Origin: Gigaspora margarita
Lineage: Eukaryota > Glomeromycota > Glomeromycetes > Diversisporales > Gigasporaceae
Length of the DNA: 64,000 nucleotides
Assembly (NCBI GenBank): GCA_009809945.1
Contig: WTPW01000975.1
Location: 201,911-265,910, forward strand
Direction of reading: 5' to 3'
The notes beneath the pieces are model-generated. The model saw nothing but the letters and a program-made list of their open reading frames with translations. It ran no database searches and had not been told where the DNA came from. Positions 21,850 to 33,851 of this stretch are shown here, piece by piece; position 1 is the first letter of the stretch, and each line of letters starts with the position of its first letter. The position numbers and the translations under genes are program-made.

Positions 21850-24800
21850 AGGTGTTTCTGGCATCTCATATCCCTTAATAAAAAATTGTAGCAACAGAAC
21901 AAAAGAAATCCTCAGGAAGTTTGCAACCAGATGTATAGAAACCGGTCATATTCCGAAGAAGTGGAAAATTGGAATGCTATATCCAATACCAAAGAGAGAA
22001 GATTGGTGCTACAATCTATGTAATGTTAGACCAATTCTGTTGTTAGAAACCTTTAGGAAATCAGTAGTTCGGATAGTATGTAATAGACTAAGCAGAATAC
22101 TAGTCGAGAAGAAAATTCTGAAAGGGCAGAATTTTGCGGGACTGCCAGAAGAGGGAACAGCGGCTCCGATTCATATTTTAAGTGGCCTAATAGAAGAAGC
22201 AAGGAAAAAGAAGAAAGAAATATAGCTCCTTTTCCAGGACATGCGTAAAGCTTTCGACTCGGTCAGCCTTGAGATGCTGAAAAAATCGTTACAAAGAATC
22301 AAACTTCCACTAGTAACTCAACAGTTCATACTTAACTTGTTTAAAAACTGAGAAATGGAAGTAATAATGAGCTATGGCATGACAGAAAGGTTCGTTGCTA
22401 AGGATGGTATAGAACAAAGAGAGGTTATATCCCCCTTGATATAGCGCATATTCTACGATCTCCTCCTGGTAGCAATTCAAAGAAAAGAAAATGCGGGCTA
22501 TAAAATGGAAGTTAGATGGCCTAGGAATCTGCAAACGAATGAAACGCAGGTTCTTTCAAAACAGATCTCAGTAACCGCATATGCCGATGATACGACATAT
22601 ATCGCTAATTCCAAGCGTGACCTAGAAGAAATACTCGAGATAGCAGACGACTTCTACAAAATAAACGATATAGAGATAAATAACAAAAAGTCTAAGCTTT
22701 TAATAATCAGAGCTAAGAATAAAGAAGAAGCCACTGAAGGAGTTATAGTAGGACGATGTAAAGAAAAAATCAAACCCAAAAACAATAAAGAGCTCACACG
22801 TTTCCTAGGAATTTGGCTTACAGAAAAAGCTGGACAGCAGCTAGCACTAACTGTTCTCAAAAAAGAAGTAAATGCAGTAATAAAAGTGCTCAAAAGGAAG
22901 AAAGCATCATTGGCGCATATGGTGTATTTAAACAATAGAGTTCTTCTACCGCGTATTGAATATAGAGCACAACACTTGTTTCTGACTAAATCAGTATGTG
23001 ATCGTTTACTAAGCCCAATGATTCAAATTATTAAAAACAAAGCAAGCATGCTGATCACAATAGCAAACCAAGTCTTGGCACACAAGCACATCGCAGGAGT
23101 AAGAACAATTTGGCAAAACCAGTTAGCACATCATATCACAGAGCTCAATGCACGCATGAATAGTAATGATGATGTAGGAGAAATAACAAGGTTGAGACTT
23201 CGCCAAGCGCAACTAGATTGTAAAAGCATCTCCTGTATTACGCAAAAAGATACATCAAGACTGGAAAAAACGAAAGTGAATGGGAACTTAAATTTTAAAA
23301 TAATAACAGAGGCCAAAGAACTGGGTATCAACTTTGACTCTTATGAACTCGAAAGTAGTTTACAGCTCGCTAGGGATGGAAATGAAATAGTAGAATGGTT
23401 GGAAGGAAAAAACATAGGAGGTTTTTGTCAAAACAGTAATATGAATCTTTTTATATTAGAACAATTGCTCAATGAAGAAGGCAGTAACCTACTAACGTAG
23501 AAACAACTCAAGCGAAGCAAAGGCCTCAAACCATCTGGGAAAAAAGCTACTTGGTTCAGAGAATTAGAGACAAAAATCATAAGCGAGCTACTGACAAGAA
23601 AGATTCGACAAGAAAATTATAAAGGTGGGGAAAAACCTCTATGCAGCGAAAATTCCAATACAACCCGTAAGTAATGATAAAAGAAAGAAAGAGTAGATCT
23701 TATTTAAGAAGAGTGGCAAAACCGAAGTAGGCAGAATATCAAAAAAAAGAGTCAAGAACAAAATCGAAATAGAGCACTGGAATAGAGATGATGATAAAGA
23801 GAACTCTATACAAGAAGGTCCCAAACTCAAAAGATGTCAGGGTTGCAATGATGAACAAAAGGAGCAAAGCAGAGGCTATCTCCTTCAAAGAAACTTTAAA
23901 AGCAATAAGAAGGCTTTTGATAAAAAACTGATCAGCAAAAGTAATGAGAAAGGGAAGCGTGAACTTTTAGTCCCTATAAAACTCTTCAACTTCAAACCGT
24001 CCACAAATGAAGTAACAACCGAACAGTTAAAAAAAGAGCCAGCCGTCTCATGCCTAGCGATAGAGTCATTAGAAGAGAAAATATTAAGAGAGTGCATTAA
24101 AGGCAAAGAAGTTATAGATGATCTGTTAACTATAACAAGGAAGCTTACAAGAAAAAGACGACTAGAAGTATACACAGATGGCTCAATGATCAATAGCGAA
24201 AAAGGTCTAGACCAAACAAGGCTAGAAGCAGGATGGGTAATTCAAGATGCAAGAAACCCAATTATGTTCAAGTGCGAAATTAAAGACTGGCCATCCTCAA
24301 CACGAGCAGAGCTAGCAGCTATTTTGACAGCTCTGTTAGCAGCGCCAAAGGAAGCAACAATTGATATCTATACAGATAGTGCAGCCGCGATACAGGCTAT
24401 CAAAAAATCGCAAACAATGACAAAGGCACATGACGCATTAAAAATCAAAAATGCAAGCATGTTAGAACAAATCAAAAGAGTGCGAAACATTAAAGAGCTC
24501 AAAGTGCACTTATACAAAATTAAAGGCCATAGTGAAATAGAGGCAAATGATATTGCTGATAGGCTTGCTAAGGAAGGTGCCGTAAGCAACAAAGTATTGG
24601 AAGTAAAATGGCCATGGAACAGGTTGCGAAAGGTAGCAATAAAGTACCACGATATGTTAATGGATGGTCCAGTACGGTGGTTCATAAATCAGATTACAGA
24701 TACAATAATAGCAGCAGAATGAACAGGTTTAAAAGCGACAAAAAGGTGGATGAATAGGAGGGAAAGTACGGATAGTATAGAATGGAGGGAAACTTGGAGG

Positions 24801-25852
24801 TATCTAGATCAGGTCAAAGGAAACAACTGTAGGACCCAAACAGAGAACCGGGACTGGATATTTAGGATCAAGTACTTGAACGGTTTACTTCCAACGGTTG
24901 AAATATTAAACAGGAAAAATCCTGAACTGTATAAAGAGGACTTCTGTCGCACATGTTTTGTACAACCAGAAACACATGATCATTTAGTCACCTGCTTACT
25001 CTACGAGAATGTATGGAAAATAATAGAGAAGGAGACTATCCAAAAAATAACAGAACTGATCAAACTAGAAAACATGACAAGATCACTGACAGAAGCTAAA
25101 GACATACACAATCTAATTTTTGGCAGAGACCGAGAAGCAATTGTAAAGGCAAGGTTAGAGCTGGCGAGAGGTTTAATAACAGAAGAAAAAAGAAGATCTC
25201 TGGAGGCTCACGTGCACAAGAAGAAACATGTGAATGCTATCCTGAAAACTGCCTTAAATACAATAGGAGACAGATTCCGCAAACATATATGGAACACGCG
25301 CTGTGAAATCTTGAATGATTGGGAAAAAAGACACAGAATCACAAAAAAAGAAAAATGAAAAAGAAACTCTCAGGCAGGAAATAAGGAAACCAGGAAGCGT
25401 AGGAAGGAAATGGAGGTAACTCCGGGCTCTTCGCACCAAGCCTCAATCGCAACTCAAACCAAACGTCAAGATAAGGAACTCAAAACCCAAAGGGTGAAGC
25501 AAACTGTGAAGGAAACAATTCAAAGCTGGATAAGTTTTAAAAAATATCCGTCATGGTCATCGCTGTTTGGGTCAAAAATAGGTTATAAATAATAGGTGGT
25601 TCTGACAAGGCTTCTAACAGCCCGCAAAGTACCAAGGGAAGTGATTTCACACAAAGTCCTTAGCAAGTTAAGGACCCCGAGAGAAGCTAATTGTTGGTAT
25701 AGCAGGTCGCATCTGGACTTTATGTCGGGTGAGCCTTTGTTAGGGTGGAATTGTAATTAGTATAGTGCAAATGCAAAACATATTGTATTAATGTAGTATA
25801 TTATATTTCCAATAAACAAAGACAGGACTGCTAAAAAAAAAAAAAAAAAAAA
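21850..25852 (+). mobile_element. Non-LTR retrotransposon (LINE) with RT and RNase H, 5' truncated, decayed
   Basis: ATTAAGTAATTTGAGT occurs immediately before (21834-21849) and after (25853-25868) the insert. The insert ends in AATAAA (25811-25816) and a poly(A) run. RT pieces: NVRPILLLETFRK (about 22024), FQDMRKAFDSVS (about 22229) and YADD (22580-22591) in the frame 22505-23500. A CQGC zinc-knuckle-like motif lies at about 23841. The RNase H frame runs about 23700-24720, with YTDGS, RAEL, YTDSAAA and ANDIADRLAKEG holding the acidic residues. The C-terminal frame 24750-25358 has a CRTC...HDHLVTC motif typical of LINE tails. No endonuclease domain is seen, so the 5' end is missing. Stops include TAG at 22223-22225 and 22442-22444, both at positions usually Trp. 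The inverted core copy at about 50790-50806 is an empty site. Confidence 0.93.
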
Positions 25853-26462
25853 ATTAAGTAATTTGAGTGAATGTTAACAATATTATAGTAATAGATTGGA
25901 GTTAAAAAGAATAAACACAAGGTCTTCAAATACTTATATTGAAGTATAAATCTGCAATCTATAATATGATAACGATAATTTTGATCTTTTTTTAAACAAT
26001 TAGAAAAGACTGAAGATGCAGAAGCTATTCGATTCCTGAATATTTTGATTGGATAGCTCACATTTCTGTAGTTCATTTTTAGCGTATTTAAATAATAATA
26101 TTGATAATTGTTCAAATAAATTTTTTTCTTTAAAAGAAAATTAACCTGAACTTCTGCCATTTTATTTTTTCTCTAGTACCTAAATCTTTACTAATAATAA
26201 ATAAGTTAATATAATGATTAATAGCCAATTAACTCATTCGTCATATACTGTATTACCATATTTGATCTATACTGTTTTTTTTTTACAAAAGATATACAAA
26301 AAGTTGAAGAATACTATTATATGGTTTAAAAAAAATTTTATTATATAAAAGTACGAGTTGTCAATTGACAATGTGGCTTTTCATAGTAAGGGTTACTTTA
26401 AATATTTTTTTATATTGTATAACCTAATAATATTCAAGCCAATCAAATCAAATATCCACTAT

Positions 26463-27018
26463 GCTATTATTTACTATCTATGCTTATTAAAGTACAATAT
26501 TTTATTTTTATTAATTTCTTTATTCATATTTACTAAATTTTTTTTTCTTTTTTATCTGAAGTTATAATAAAATTAGTTTGTGATATACTATATTTTTCGA
26601 AAATAAGCTATACTTTTTTGGGATCATCTAAAGGCATACACTTATTTGTACAAGTAATACAAATCCAAAATAAAAAATTAACCAATCAGAGAATGTAAAA
26701 TGCAATGATTTCAGATCAGCTTGACACATAAGCAAAGCGAAGAAAAACACAAAAAAAAATGAAAAGAGATACAAGAAAATGAGTGTTTAAACCTGTTTTG
26801 GAGTACTAATCGAAAATGACAGGAATGAAAATTTACATATAAAACCTAATTATTTATTACTATAGCTTTTAACTCTAACGTTCTAATCCTAATTTTTTAA
26901 TTTCACAAACTTAGTTTATTTTTACGTCAAAATTTTTTTTTGGGTTTGTATTACTTGCAAAAATAAGTATTCTGCATCTAAAGCCAGGTAAACCTGAGTT
27001 TTTAAATTACGTTATTGA
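26463..27018. mobile_element. Intergenic with a probable MITE (about 26625-26986)
   Basis: ACTTATTTGTACAAGTAATA near 26638 is matched inverted by TATTACTTGCAAAAATAAGT near 26950. The outer words CATCTAAAGG and GCATCTAAAGCC also pair loosely. There is no clear target duplication. The interior is non-coding. Confidence 0.5.
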
Positions 27019-27263
27019 AGGACCCCAAACAATCTATGTAATGTCATATTTGAAAAATTGCTAACAGAGGGCCATTTTTTTAAAAAGGTTATATTTGAAA
27101 AGTAGGTATTGGGTAAAAAGGTTATATTTGAAAATGAGTAATGGGCAAAATGAGTATATTTAAAAGAATGGTAACAGGGTAATTTTTTCAAATGTTATAT
27201 TTGAAAAGTAGTAAAGGAAATAGTGAGTGTTGGGTTTGTTTTTTTATTTATTTTTTTTTTTTT

Positions 27264-27312
27264 NNNNNNNNNNNNNNNNNNNNNNNNNNNNNNNNNNNNN
27301 NNNNNNNNNNNN
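27264..27312. other. Assembly gap (49 N)
   Basis: A short run of N next to a poly(T) tract inside the hAT-like element. Confidence 0.95.
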
Positions 27313-27764
27313 TTTTTACATTTCAAAAATTGGGAACCGATACCAAAGTTGGTACCTGATGTTTGAAATGTAGCTAATATATACCAAAGTAGAACCGCTA
27401 ACAGAAAAATTTTTACTACAGTGTGTACAACCTAGTTCTGACCAATAAAATTGATGAAGTTCAAATTGCTAATCCTTTTTTAAAAAAAATAGTAAAAAAA
27501 AATACTATCTTAAAATGTTAATTCAAAACAAGCTAAACACTTCTACGTTCTTAAATTTTTTAAATCTATTTATATAAAAAAGTTATAGCAAGTTGAAGTT
27601 ATAGTATTTTTATAATTAAAGATGAAATTTGGCCACCTTTTGTATATATAAAAAAAGCAATTTGGCCACTTAAAAATTTAAATTTGGCCACTTTATATAT
27701 ATTAAAAATTTAAATTTGGCCACTTTATATATTAAAAATTTAAATTTGGACACTTTATATATAT

Positions 27765-28066
27765 GGGGCCTTTGCAGTAGAAAGGGCTGATACTGGTTTA
27801 TATACGATTTTGAAAAATCATGTTTGTTTTGTTCAGACTGATCTGGGTTACTCAAAAATTTCATGATTTGATTGTTCAGTTGTATCGGGCAATCCCGTGA
27901 TCTATGAAACTCCAAAGAAAGTTTTTTAAATAACTCAATTTTTTATTATGCAAATCAATTTCCATTTATAATTGAAAATGTAGCCCGTGTCGAAATTTAT
28001 CCGGATACAACAAGAACTCAATTTTCATTTTTGGGCAGTATCGGCCCTTTCTATTGCAAAGGCCCC
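27765..28066. mobile_element. MITE inside a tandem array
   Basis: The ends read GGGGCCTTTGCAGTAGAAAG and, inverted, GGGGCCTTTGCAATAGAAAG, and pairing continues through GGGCTGATACTG. It splits one unit of the TTTGGCCACTTTATATAT array. The duplicated bases lie within an AT run, so the TSD length is uncertain (3-4 bp). Small open frames in it are not genes. Confidence 0.75.
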
Positions 28067-28118
28067 ATATTAAAAATTTAAATTTGGCCACTTTATATAT
28101 AAATTTAGCTAAAATTTT

Positions 28119-28771
28119 TTTTTTTTAAATTTTCTCGGTAACTCTGTACTGAGAACGCTATTGGCGTCTTTTATTAGATCAATTTTATATTTGTACATAT
28201 TTCATTACATCATGTGTCCACTTAAACTATGACTAAGCTACATCTCACTTTTATCGAACCTTTCCCCAACTGAATCCAGCGAGTCTGCCATGGCAGGATT
28301 TTTAAAAGGTACCATACCTTCCCACTTGCTTGCCACGGGGCGTTCCGTTTTTTATCTGCCTTGAGTACTTAGTCCAATTTAGGTTCGATGGCACCTGGTT
28401 GAGAACCCAAGCTCCGCGTTCATGTAGTCACAGTTCATTTTTGGTATCCTGCATCCAGAATTCTACTAGAAGTATCCTTTATGCAACTGGAATTTCACCA
28501 GTAGTATTCTTGGTTCCACTGGAATTTCGCCAGAAGTATTCATTTTTCTTTTTCGTCTGAATCTTCACTAGGGGTCCTATTTTCGTATGATCATATTTTT
28601 ATAGCGTTCCCAAATGTGGTTATGACCCGCACGTTGTCCTAGTATCCTGGTTCAACCCATCTGTCTCGTGACTCTGTGTAAAATTATTTGTTCTCTAGTG
28701 GGGCTTGAACTGGTGACCTTGCGTTTGGGGACCTGGGAGTGTAACTACTTACGCTATCGACCCACAGGTCT
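28119..28771 (-). mobile_element. tRNA-derived SINE (minus strand) with 16-17 bp TSD
   Basis: Read on the minus strand, the head is GTGGGTCGATAGCGTAAG (A-box region). About 45 nt later comes the B box within GGTCACCAGTTCAAGCC, followed by CCCAC that can pair with the leading GTGGG as an acceptor stem would. It ends in poly(A) (T run from 28116). The flanks AATTTAGCTAAAATTTT (28102-28118) and AATTTAGCTAAATTTT (28772-28787) are the target duplication. The head shares GGGTCGATAGC with the SINE at 17627-18254. The short open frame at 28330-28560 is inside it and is not a gene. Confidence 0.85.
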
Positions 28772-28916
28772 AATTTAGCTAAATTTTCAAATTGGCCTCT
28801 AAAAAATAAAATCTGAATTTGGTTGCTAAAATTTTTTTTTGGTTGGGACTAGGTTGTACACACTGTATGATCCTCAAATATAACCTCTCATAGATTATTT
28901 GGGGTCCTGTTATTGA

Positions 28917-29441
28917 TACAGATCTCTATTTAACTAGAATCCTGAAATATACATAGGTAGTTAAATTAATTATAAAATTACTAAAAATAGTAAAATCTGC
29001 AGAAAAACCTCAAAAATAAGCAAAAAATTACAAAAAATAAAAAAGATCTGCATAAAAACCCCAAAAATAAGCAAACTAATATTTGATCTATCTATATATA
29101 TTTTAGGGTCCTATTTAACTATCCTAAAATAGTATTTTAACTCTAATTAAGTACAGATCTACATCAAAAACATAATCTAAAAAACTCAAGTTTTACTCTC
29201 TTGTATAATAATTATAAGTAATTTGTGATCATAATAGGAGTTTTTTATTATATTTAAGTCTATTGCACAATATTAGAGTGCTTATATAAAGGTGTGACTA
29301 TAAGGTATGATTATAGAAAGGTCTGACTGTATATATTTAAATTGTATATATTTTATACAGTAAAGAGAACCTATATACTACTCAGGACTCACTTCCAAAT
29401 AACTATACTGGCTATAGCACAGAGTATTATAATAACAAGTA
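28917..29441. other. Relic related to the 14.76-15.73 kb hAT-like element
   Basis: About 28940-29110 matches about 15335-15505 (GAAATATACATAGGTAG, then repeated AAAAATAAGCAAAA phrases, then TTGATCTATCTATATATATT). It is a truncated piece. The remainder is AT-rich, with no gene. Confidence 0.55.
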
Positions 29442-30040
29442 CCATATATTCCCAAAAATAAGCTAATCCAAAAATAAGCTACTCCTAATTTTTTTCAAAA
29501 ATCTCAAAAAACGCGTTAGCAGTTGCTACATATAAAAGTTCAAATTTTACTAAATAAATCTCAAAGTGCTATTAAGTAAACTTGTTCAGAACATTAAAAT
29601 ACACTTATAATAAAAAATTTTATATAATTAGGACAACTTTTTATTAGTATATTTTCAATTTTTTAAAAAATTCAACAATTCAAAAATAAGCTACCCTAGT
29701 GTTGTACGTTTTGGCTGTCCACAGTCTTTTTTAGCATGTCCATGTCCAAAATTGTCCAAATGTCCAAGATTGTCCAAAGCTTGTCCAGGCTTTAAAATTA
29801 ATAAATCTATCTAAAAAATATATACTATATATTTTTTTAGGTGCTGAACACATTCCAGTTAAAATTAAAATAGGTTATCTTAATAAAATTTTAAGTAATT
29901 TTATTTTATATAATTGTTCAAAATTGTCCAAAATTGTCCAAATCATTGTCCAAAGCTGTCCCGTAACAACACTAAGCTACCCTATATTTTTTCATGTAAT
30001 TTCTGCTCAAAAAAAGTAGCTTATTTTTGGGAATATATAG
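29442..30040. mobile_element. TA-flanked TIR element, CCATATATTCC family
   Basis: The ends read CCATATATTCCCAAAAATAA and, inverted, CTATATATTCCCAAAAATAA. TA flanks at 29440-29441 and 30041-30042. It is the same family as 17259-18425, and is interrupted by a hAT-like MITE at 29697-29974. Confidence 0.8.
29697..29974. mobile_element. hAT-like MITE, perfect 8-bp TSD AGCTACCC
   Basis: The ends read TAGTGTTGTACG and, inverted, TAGTGTTGTTACGG. AGCTACCC is at 29689-29696 and 29975-29982. The interior is rich in TTGTCCAAA words. A second copy at 37494-38504 carries a retroposon. Confidence 0.85.
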
Positions 30041-30138
30041 TATTATGAACAATATGATACTTATAATAAACATATATTTAATATTAACAAATGTAAAGAA
30101 TTATATCAATATAACAAATCATTAAATAAAAAAACAAG

Positions 30139-32470
30139 TTTTTACATTAGCGAATTATATATACATAATCTTATATAAGATATTATGGCCCATAATATTA
30201 CAAAAATCTTATGATCGATGCGGCATATTACATAATATATTACGTTAGATTACGGTAATATTACAGTTATTATTTCAAAATATTTCAAAATATACTAAAT
30301 AAAAAAATGCAAATTACCTCTCTCTCTACAGGAGTTGCGTACTCATACAGATTAATAAACTAATGTGCGCAGGAGATAATATTTTGATATTTTCACATTG
30401 TTTCGCAATATTTTGGATCTTTTCACATTGTTTCGCAATATTTGGCAAATTTTCAAAATTTTTAAAAAATAAATAAATGATATACATATTTACATTATTA
30501 TGCTTTTTTACAAGTTTTCGCTTTATTTTGCAAGGTTTCACAATTTATTATAAAATTTTACATTTTTTTATTTATTATTATTTTTTTATTTATTATTATT
30601 TTTTTATTTATTATTATTTTTTTATTTATTATTATTTTTTTATTTATTATTATTTTTTTATTTATTATTATTTTTTTATTTATTATTATTTTTTTATTTA
30701 TTATTATTTTTTTATTTATTTTTATTTTTTTATTTATTATTATTTTTTTATTTATTATTATTTTTTTATTTATTATTATTATATATTAGAGCATTTCTAT
30801 TTGTACACAGGGTGTTTGAATACTGTACTATACAAATCATATAGAAAAATGCAGTATGTAGATTATTTTTTGTACAACAAACATAAAGAAAAAAAACAAA
30901 AATTAATTGTATTTTAAAATTTTGCTTAAAAAACAATCTATGGGCTCTAAGAAAAAAAAATTTCTTGTAAAATTTTGGTATAAACTATGCTCCCTGCCCA
31001 TCCCAGTTCTTACTCTAACTCTAATATTAATTAAATTATTTTTATTTTAATAAAAAATCTTTTAATTTATAAAAATTATTATACCCGTATTCAAACACCC
31101 CATGTACAATTAGTTATTTTCTATATATTATACATATTAATATTTTAATTATTATACATTTTTTATAGTATTATTTTTACATTATTATATATTATTTTAA
31201 CTACTTTCGCACTTCTTTGCATCTAATTCTATCACTATATACAAAAAACTAGCCCTATATACTTATTTTTGCTTACCTATAGTTAGCTATTATCTTCGCT
31301 TCTTTGTTTTCTATTGTCTTCACTTTGACTACTTCTTTTGTTTTGGCTATAAACTTCATTTCGTACTCTTTTTCTAAAAACTTCAAAATAAAAAACATTT
31401 TTTAGAAGTATTGGTTCTTGCAAATTGCTGAGGAAAGTCACAAAGTGTTGAAGAAGTTAGGAATAAATAAACTAAAATAAAAATTAAAAAATAAGTAAAA
31501 AAAAAAACAACAAAACAAAAAGTGTAAGCAAACTAATAAAAAAAATAAACGAAGCACCAAATCTTCATAAGAGTTCGTATTCTTGTAAATTCAGAAATTG
31601 TGAAAGCCATGTTAATGTTCTTGCAAAATGCCAAAAAAGTTGCGAAGTGCCAAAAAAGTCTGGGTTGTTTTTCTTGCAAAGTGCCAGAAAGTAAGAGTTT
31701 TGTTCTTGCAAAGTGCCGAAATAAAATAAATTAATAAAAAAAAATTTAAAATAAAACAAAAAAACCAAAAATAAAAAATATGAAACAAAAAAATAAATGA
31801 TACGAAACCTTGCAAAAAACTTGCACAAACTTGCAAAACCTTGCGATAACTTGCGAAAACTTGCGCCTAACTAAATCATTTCTCTAAAGAAGTGTTCTTG
31901 GTGTTCTTGAAAGTGTCAGAAGTCTGAGTAAACATGCTCAAGGTTTTGAAAAGTTGTATGTCTTCTTGCAAAGGTGTTCTTATAAAAGTGCTGAAATAAA
32001 AAATAAATTAAAAAAAATTAAAAATAAAAAAAATTAAAAAATAAAAACAAAAAAACGAAACAAAAACAAAAAATAAAATAAAAATAAAAAATGAAATGAA
32101 ATAAAAACAAAAAAGTGAAAAAAACAAAATAGAAGATCTAATTATAAACAAAAGATCTAATCTGATCTTGTAGTACAAAATTTGAATATCATCGAACTAT
32201 TTTAAACTATTTTGAAAAATCAGTCTAATGCACGATCCAGGTTACAGATCTACTGATCCTGATCCAGCTTGGTTTCCTAGTCCTAAAATATTTTGAAAGA
32301 GATCAAAATATTTCGTAACCTATTTTGAAATATTTCGAAATTACTTTCGTAATATTTCAAAAATTTGATATTTTGAAATATTTCAAAATATATTATGTAA
32401 TATTTTGCTTATATTACGGTTCGTAAGATCTTACGTAAGATTACGCTATTATAAATTTGCTGATGTAAAA
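30139..32470. mobile_element. TIR-bounded repeat with palindromic subterminal arrays, no recognised protein
   Basis: The left end TTTTACATTAGCGAATTATA and the inverted right end TTTTACATCAGCAAATTTAT pair, and the match continues through TAATCTTACGTAAGA-like words. Both subterminal regions are dense in short palindromes (ATTACG/CGTAAT, AAATATTTC). The middle holds a 21-bp array (30563-30782) and TTCTTGCAAAGTGCC repeats (31615-31990). The far part is A-rich simple sequence. A truncated copy of the right end lies at 50025-50179. The open frames at 30326-30541 and 31565-31836 look like repeat artefacts. Confidence 0.55.
30563..30782. repeat. 21-bp tandem array, about 10 copies
   Basis: TTTTTTTATTTATTATTATT-type units repeat almost perfectly. 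Because 21 is a multiple of three, the array keeps a frame reading FFIYYY over and over (open frame 30477-30917). The frame follows from the period and is not good evidence of a protein. Confidence 0.9.
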
Positions 32471-32585
32471 CAAATTATATTTTGCTAATGAATATACAAA
32501 CTTATTTTTCTAACACAAACATGTATCAACAAAAGAAAACCCAATAGAGCAAAAGGCTTTTATTTTGCAATATTAGTAAATAATA

Positions 32586-33851
32586 TAGTGCGTACCGTAA
32601 GTATCTGACCTGGTATAATTTCACATACATTGTATATACAATCTTAAAATTTTTTCACAATAAACAATAATGCAAATGCTGATTATATTTACCATTTGTA
32701 GAAAATTTTTCCATTTACCAGGGCAATGTTCTCCACCCAAATTCCAAACCCTCAAAATATCTCTTCCGCTGCATAAGCGGTATGAAATCATTTTTTTGCA
32801 CTATCATTTGAAAGGTCTGAAGCTTGGGCTTGGAACCATAGCAAAGCTTGTAGGCTATAGTAAGTCTACTGTGATTTATTGGGTAAAAAAATGGAAGGAA
32901 ACAAAAAATTTAAATGATAAACAAAAACCTGATCAAAATTGGATCACCACTCTGTGGCAAGATGCAAAGATCCTTAAGTTGGCAAGTAACAAAGAAAATG
33001 TAACTGCTGTTGAAATACAACAGAAAATGGAACAATGGAATGTTAGCATCAGTGTATGTACCATTCAAAAGCATCTACGTGAAGGTGAGGCAAAATATAT
33101 GACGAAACTTTCTAAACTGCTTCTCACGGAGAAGCACAAAGTAAAACAGCTAAAATGGCCAAAAAAACATAAGAATTTCAACTAGGACCAGGTAATATTT
33201 TTAGATGAAAGTACATTTCGTTTGAATCAACAGCATTCAAGAACCTGGTAGTAGTCTGGGCGGCATAAATTATGGCGGTCCATGAAGCATCCGTTGAAGC
33301 TCAATGTGTGAGTTGTTTTTTGTCTTCAGGCTTTGGCAAGCTGATTTACTTTCAGCACAACTTGAATACCAAATATATGGTTAAGGTGTATAAAAAAGGT
33401 CTCCTCCCGTCTGCTGAGCTTCTTTTTGGAGCTAATTTAGATAGATGGATTTTGCAAGAAAACAATGATTCGAAGCATTGTGCAACTTTGTCAAAAGAAT
33501 AGAAGGAAGAAAACAACGTCAAGGTTCTTCCATAGCCATCTGTCTTCCCTGACCAAAACCCTATTGAAAATGTTTGGAGGTTGTTGAAAATTAAGATAGC
33601 AAGAAAAAAATTAGAACTCTTGCTGGTTTAAAGTCATGTTTGGTGAAAAAGTGGAATAGATTAATTTACGATCTTGCCACTAATTTAGTTCGTAGTATGG
33701 AAAAGCGAGTTGAGACTTTAATTGAAGCCAATGGGGATTATCCAATGTATTAAAGTCTAAACAGATTATGTATTTTTCAATAAAAAAAAAATAAAGTTTT
33801 ATTTTACCTTTCGTTGTATTACAGGAGGTCAGATACTTATGGTGAACACTG
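32586..33851 (+). mobile_element. Tc1-like transposon with degraded transposase
   Basis: The ends read TAGTGCGTACCGTAAGTATC and, inverted, CAGTGTTCACCATAAGTATC. TA flanks at 32584-32585 and 33852-33853. The transposase starts near 32670. It has a helix-turn-helix (GTIAKLVGYSKSTVIYWVKK, about 32836-32895) and a second DNA-binding segment. IFLDESTF (about 33193) supplies the first catalytic Asp, and a LQENNDSKHCA motif (about 33454) the second. PDQNPIENVW (about 33550) supplies the terminal Glu, so this is the Tc1 DDE class. The full length of 1266 bp is typical. It is dead: TAG at 33183-33185, just before DQVIFLDES, plus frameshifts near 33250 and 33500. Confidence 0.93.

Larger units (their letters stand above)
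14548..26462 (+). mobile_element. Core repeat element, plus copy (about 3.9 kb core expanded to 11.9 kb by insertions)
   Basis: This segment matches 50180-56745 in reverse complement, once later insertions are set aside. After removing the MULE-like MITE (14631-15895), the TA element (17041-18869), the foldback (18923-19729) and the LINE (21850-25852), about 4.0 kb remains. That is a head of about 1.1 kb, about five 430-bp tandem units, and a tail. The left end reads TAGCATGGCAGACATTTG and the inverted right end TAGCATAGTGGATATTTG. The match continues weakly (TTTRATTGG), so they are candidate TIRs. Flanking octamers do not match, so the superfamily is unknown. In the tail a minus-strand frame (26160 to about 25970, MAEVQVNFLLKKKIYLNNYQ) is partly preserved in the other copy but frameshifted there. 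Confidence 0.7.
27419..28865. mobile_element. Tc1/mariner-type TIR element, TA TSD, nested
   Basis: The ends read CAGTGTGTACAACCTAGTTC and, inverted, CAGTGTGTACAACCTAGTCC. TA flanks at 27417-27418 and 28866-28867. The interior has a tandem array of about 32 bp (TTTGGCCACTTTATATATAT; 27625-27765, resuming 28070-28105), interrupted by a MITE. No transposase frame was seen. Confidence 0.8.
27019..28908. mobile_element. hAT-like element with perfect 8-bp TSD GTTATTGA
   Basis: The ends read AGGACCCCAAACAATCTATG and, inverted, AGGACCCCAAATAATCTATG. GTTATTGA is at 27011-27018 and 28909-28916. Inside are short tandem GGTTATATTTGAAAA repeats (about 27045-27230), an assembly gap (27264-27312), a TA element (27419-28865), a MITE (27765-28066) and a SINE (28119-28771). 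No transposase remains. Confidence 0.85.

Noticed and set aside
22654..22935. Minus-strand open frames across the LINE and the Pol I exons
   Set aside because: They are antisense shadows of the RT, RNase H and Pol I reading frames.
28700..28771. Functional tRNA gene on the minus strand
   Set aside because: A and B box-like words are present, but no good anticodon arm is evident, and the segment is the head of a SINE with poly(A) and TSD.
30477..30917. 146-codon open frame of repeated FFIYYY as a membrane protein gene
   Set aside because: The frame is kept only because the 21-bp AT minisatellite has a period divisible by three and contains no stop.
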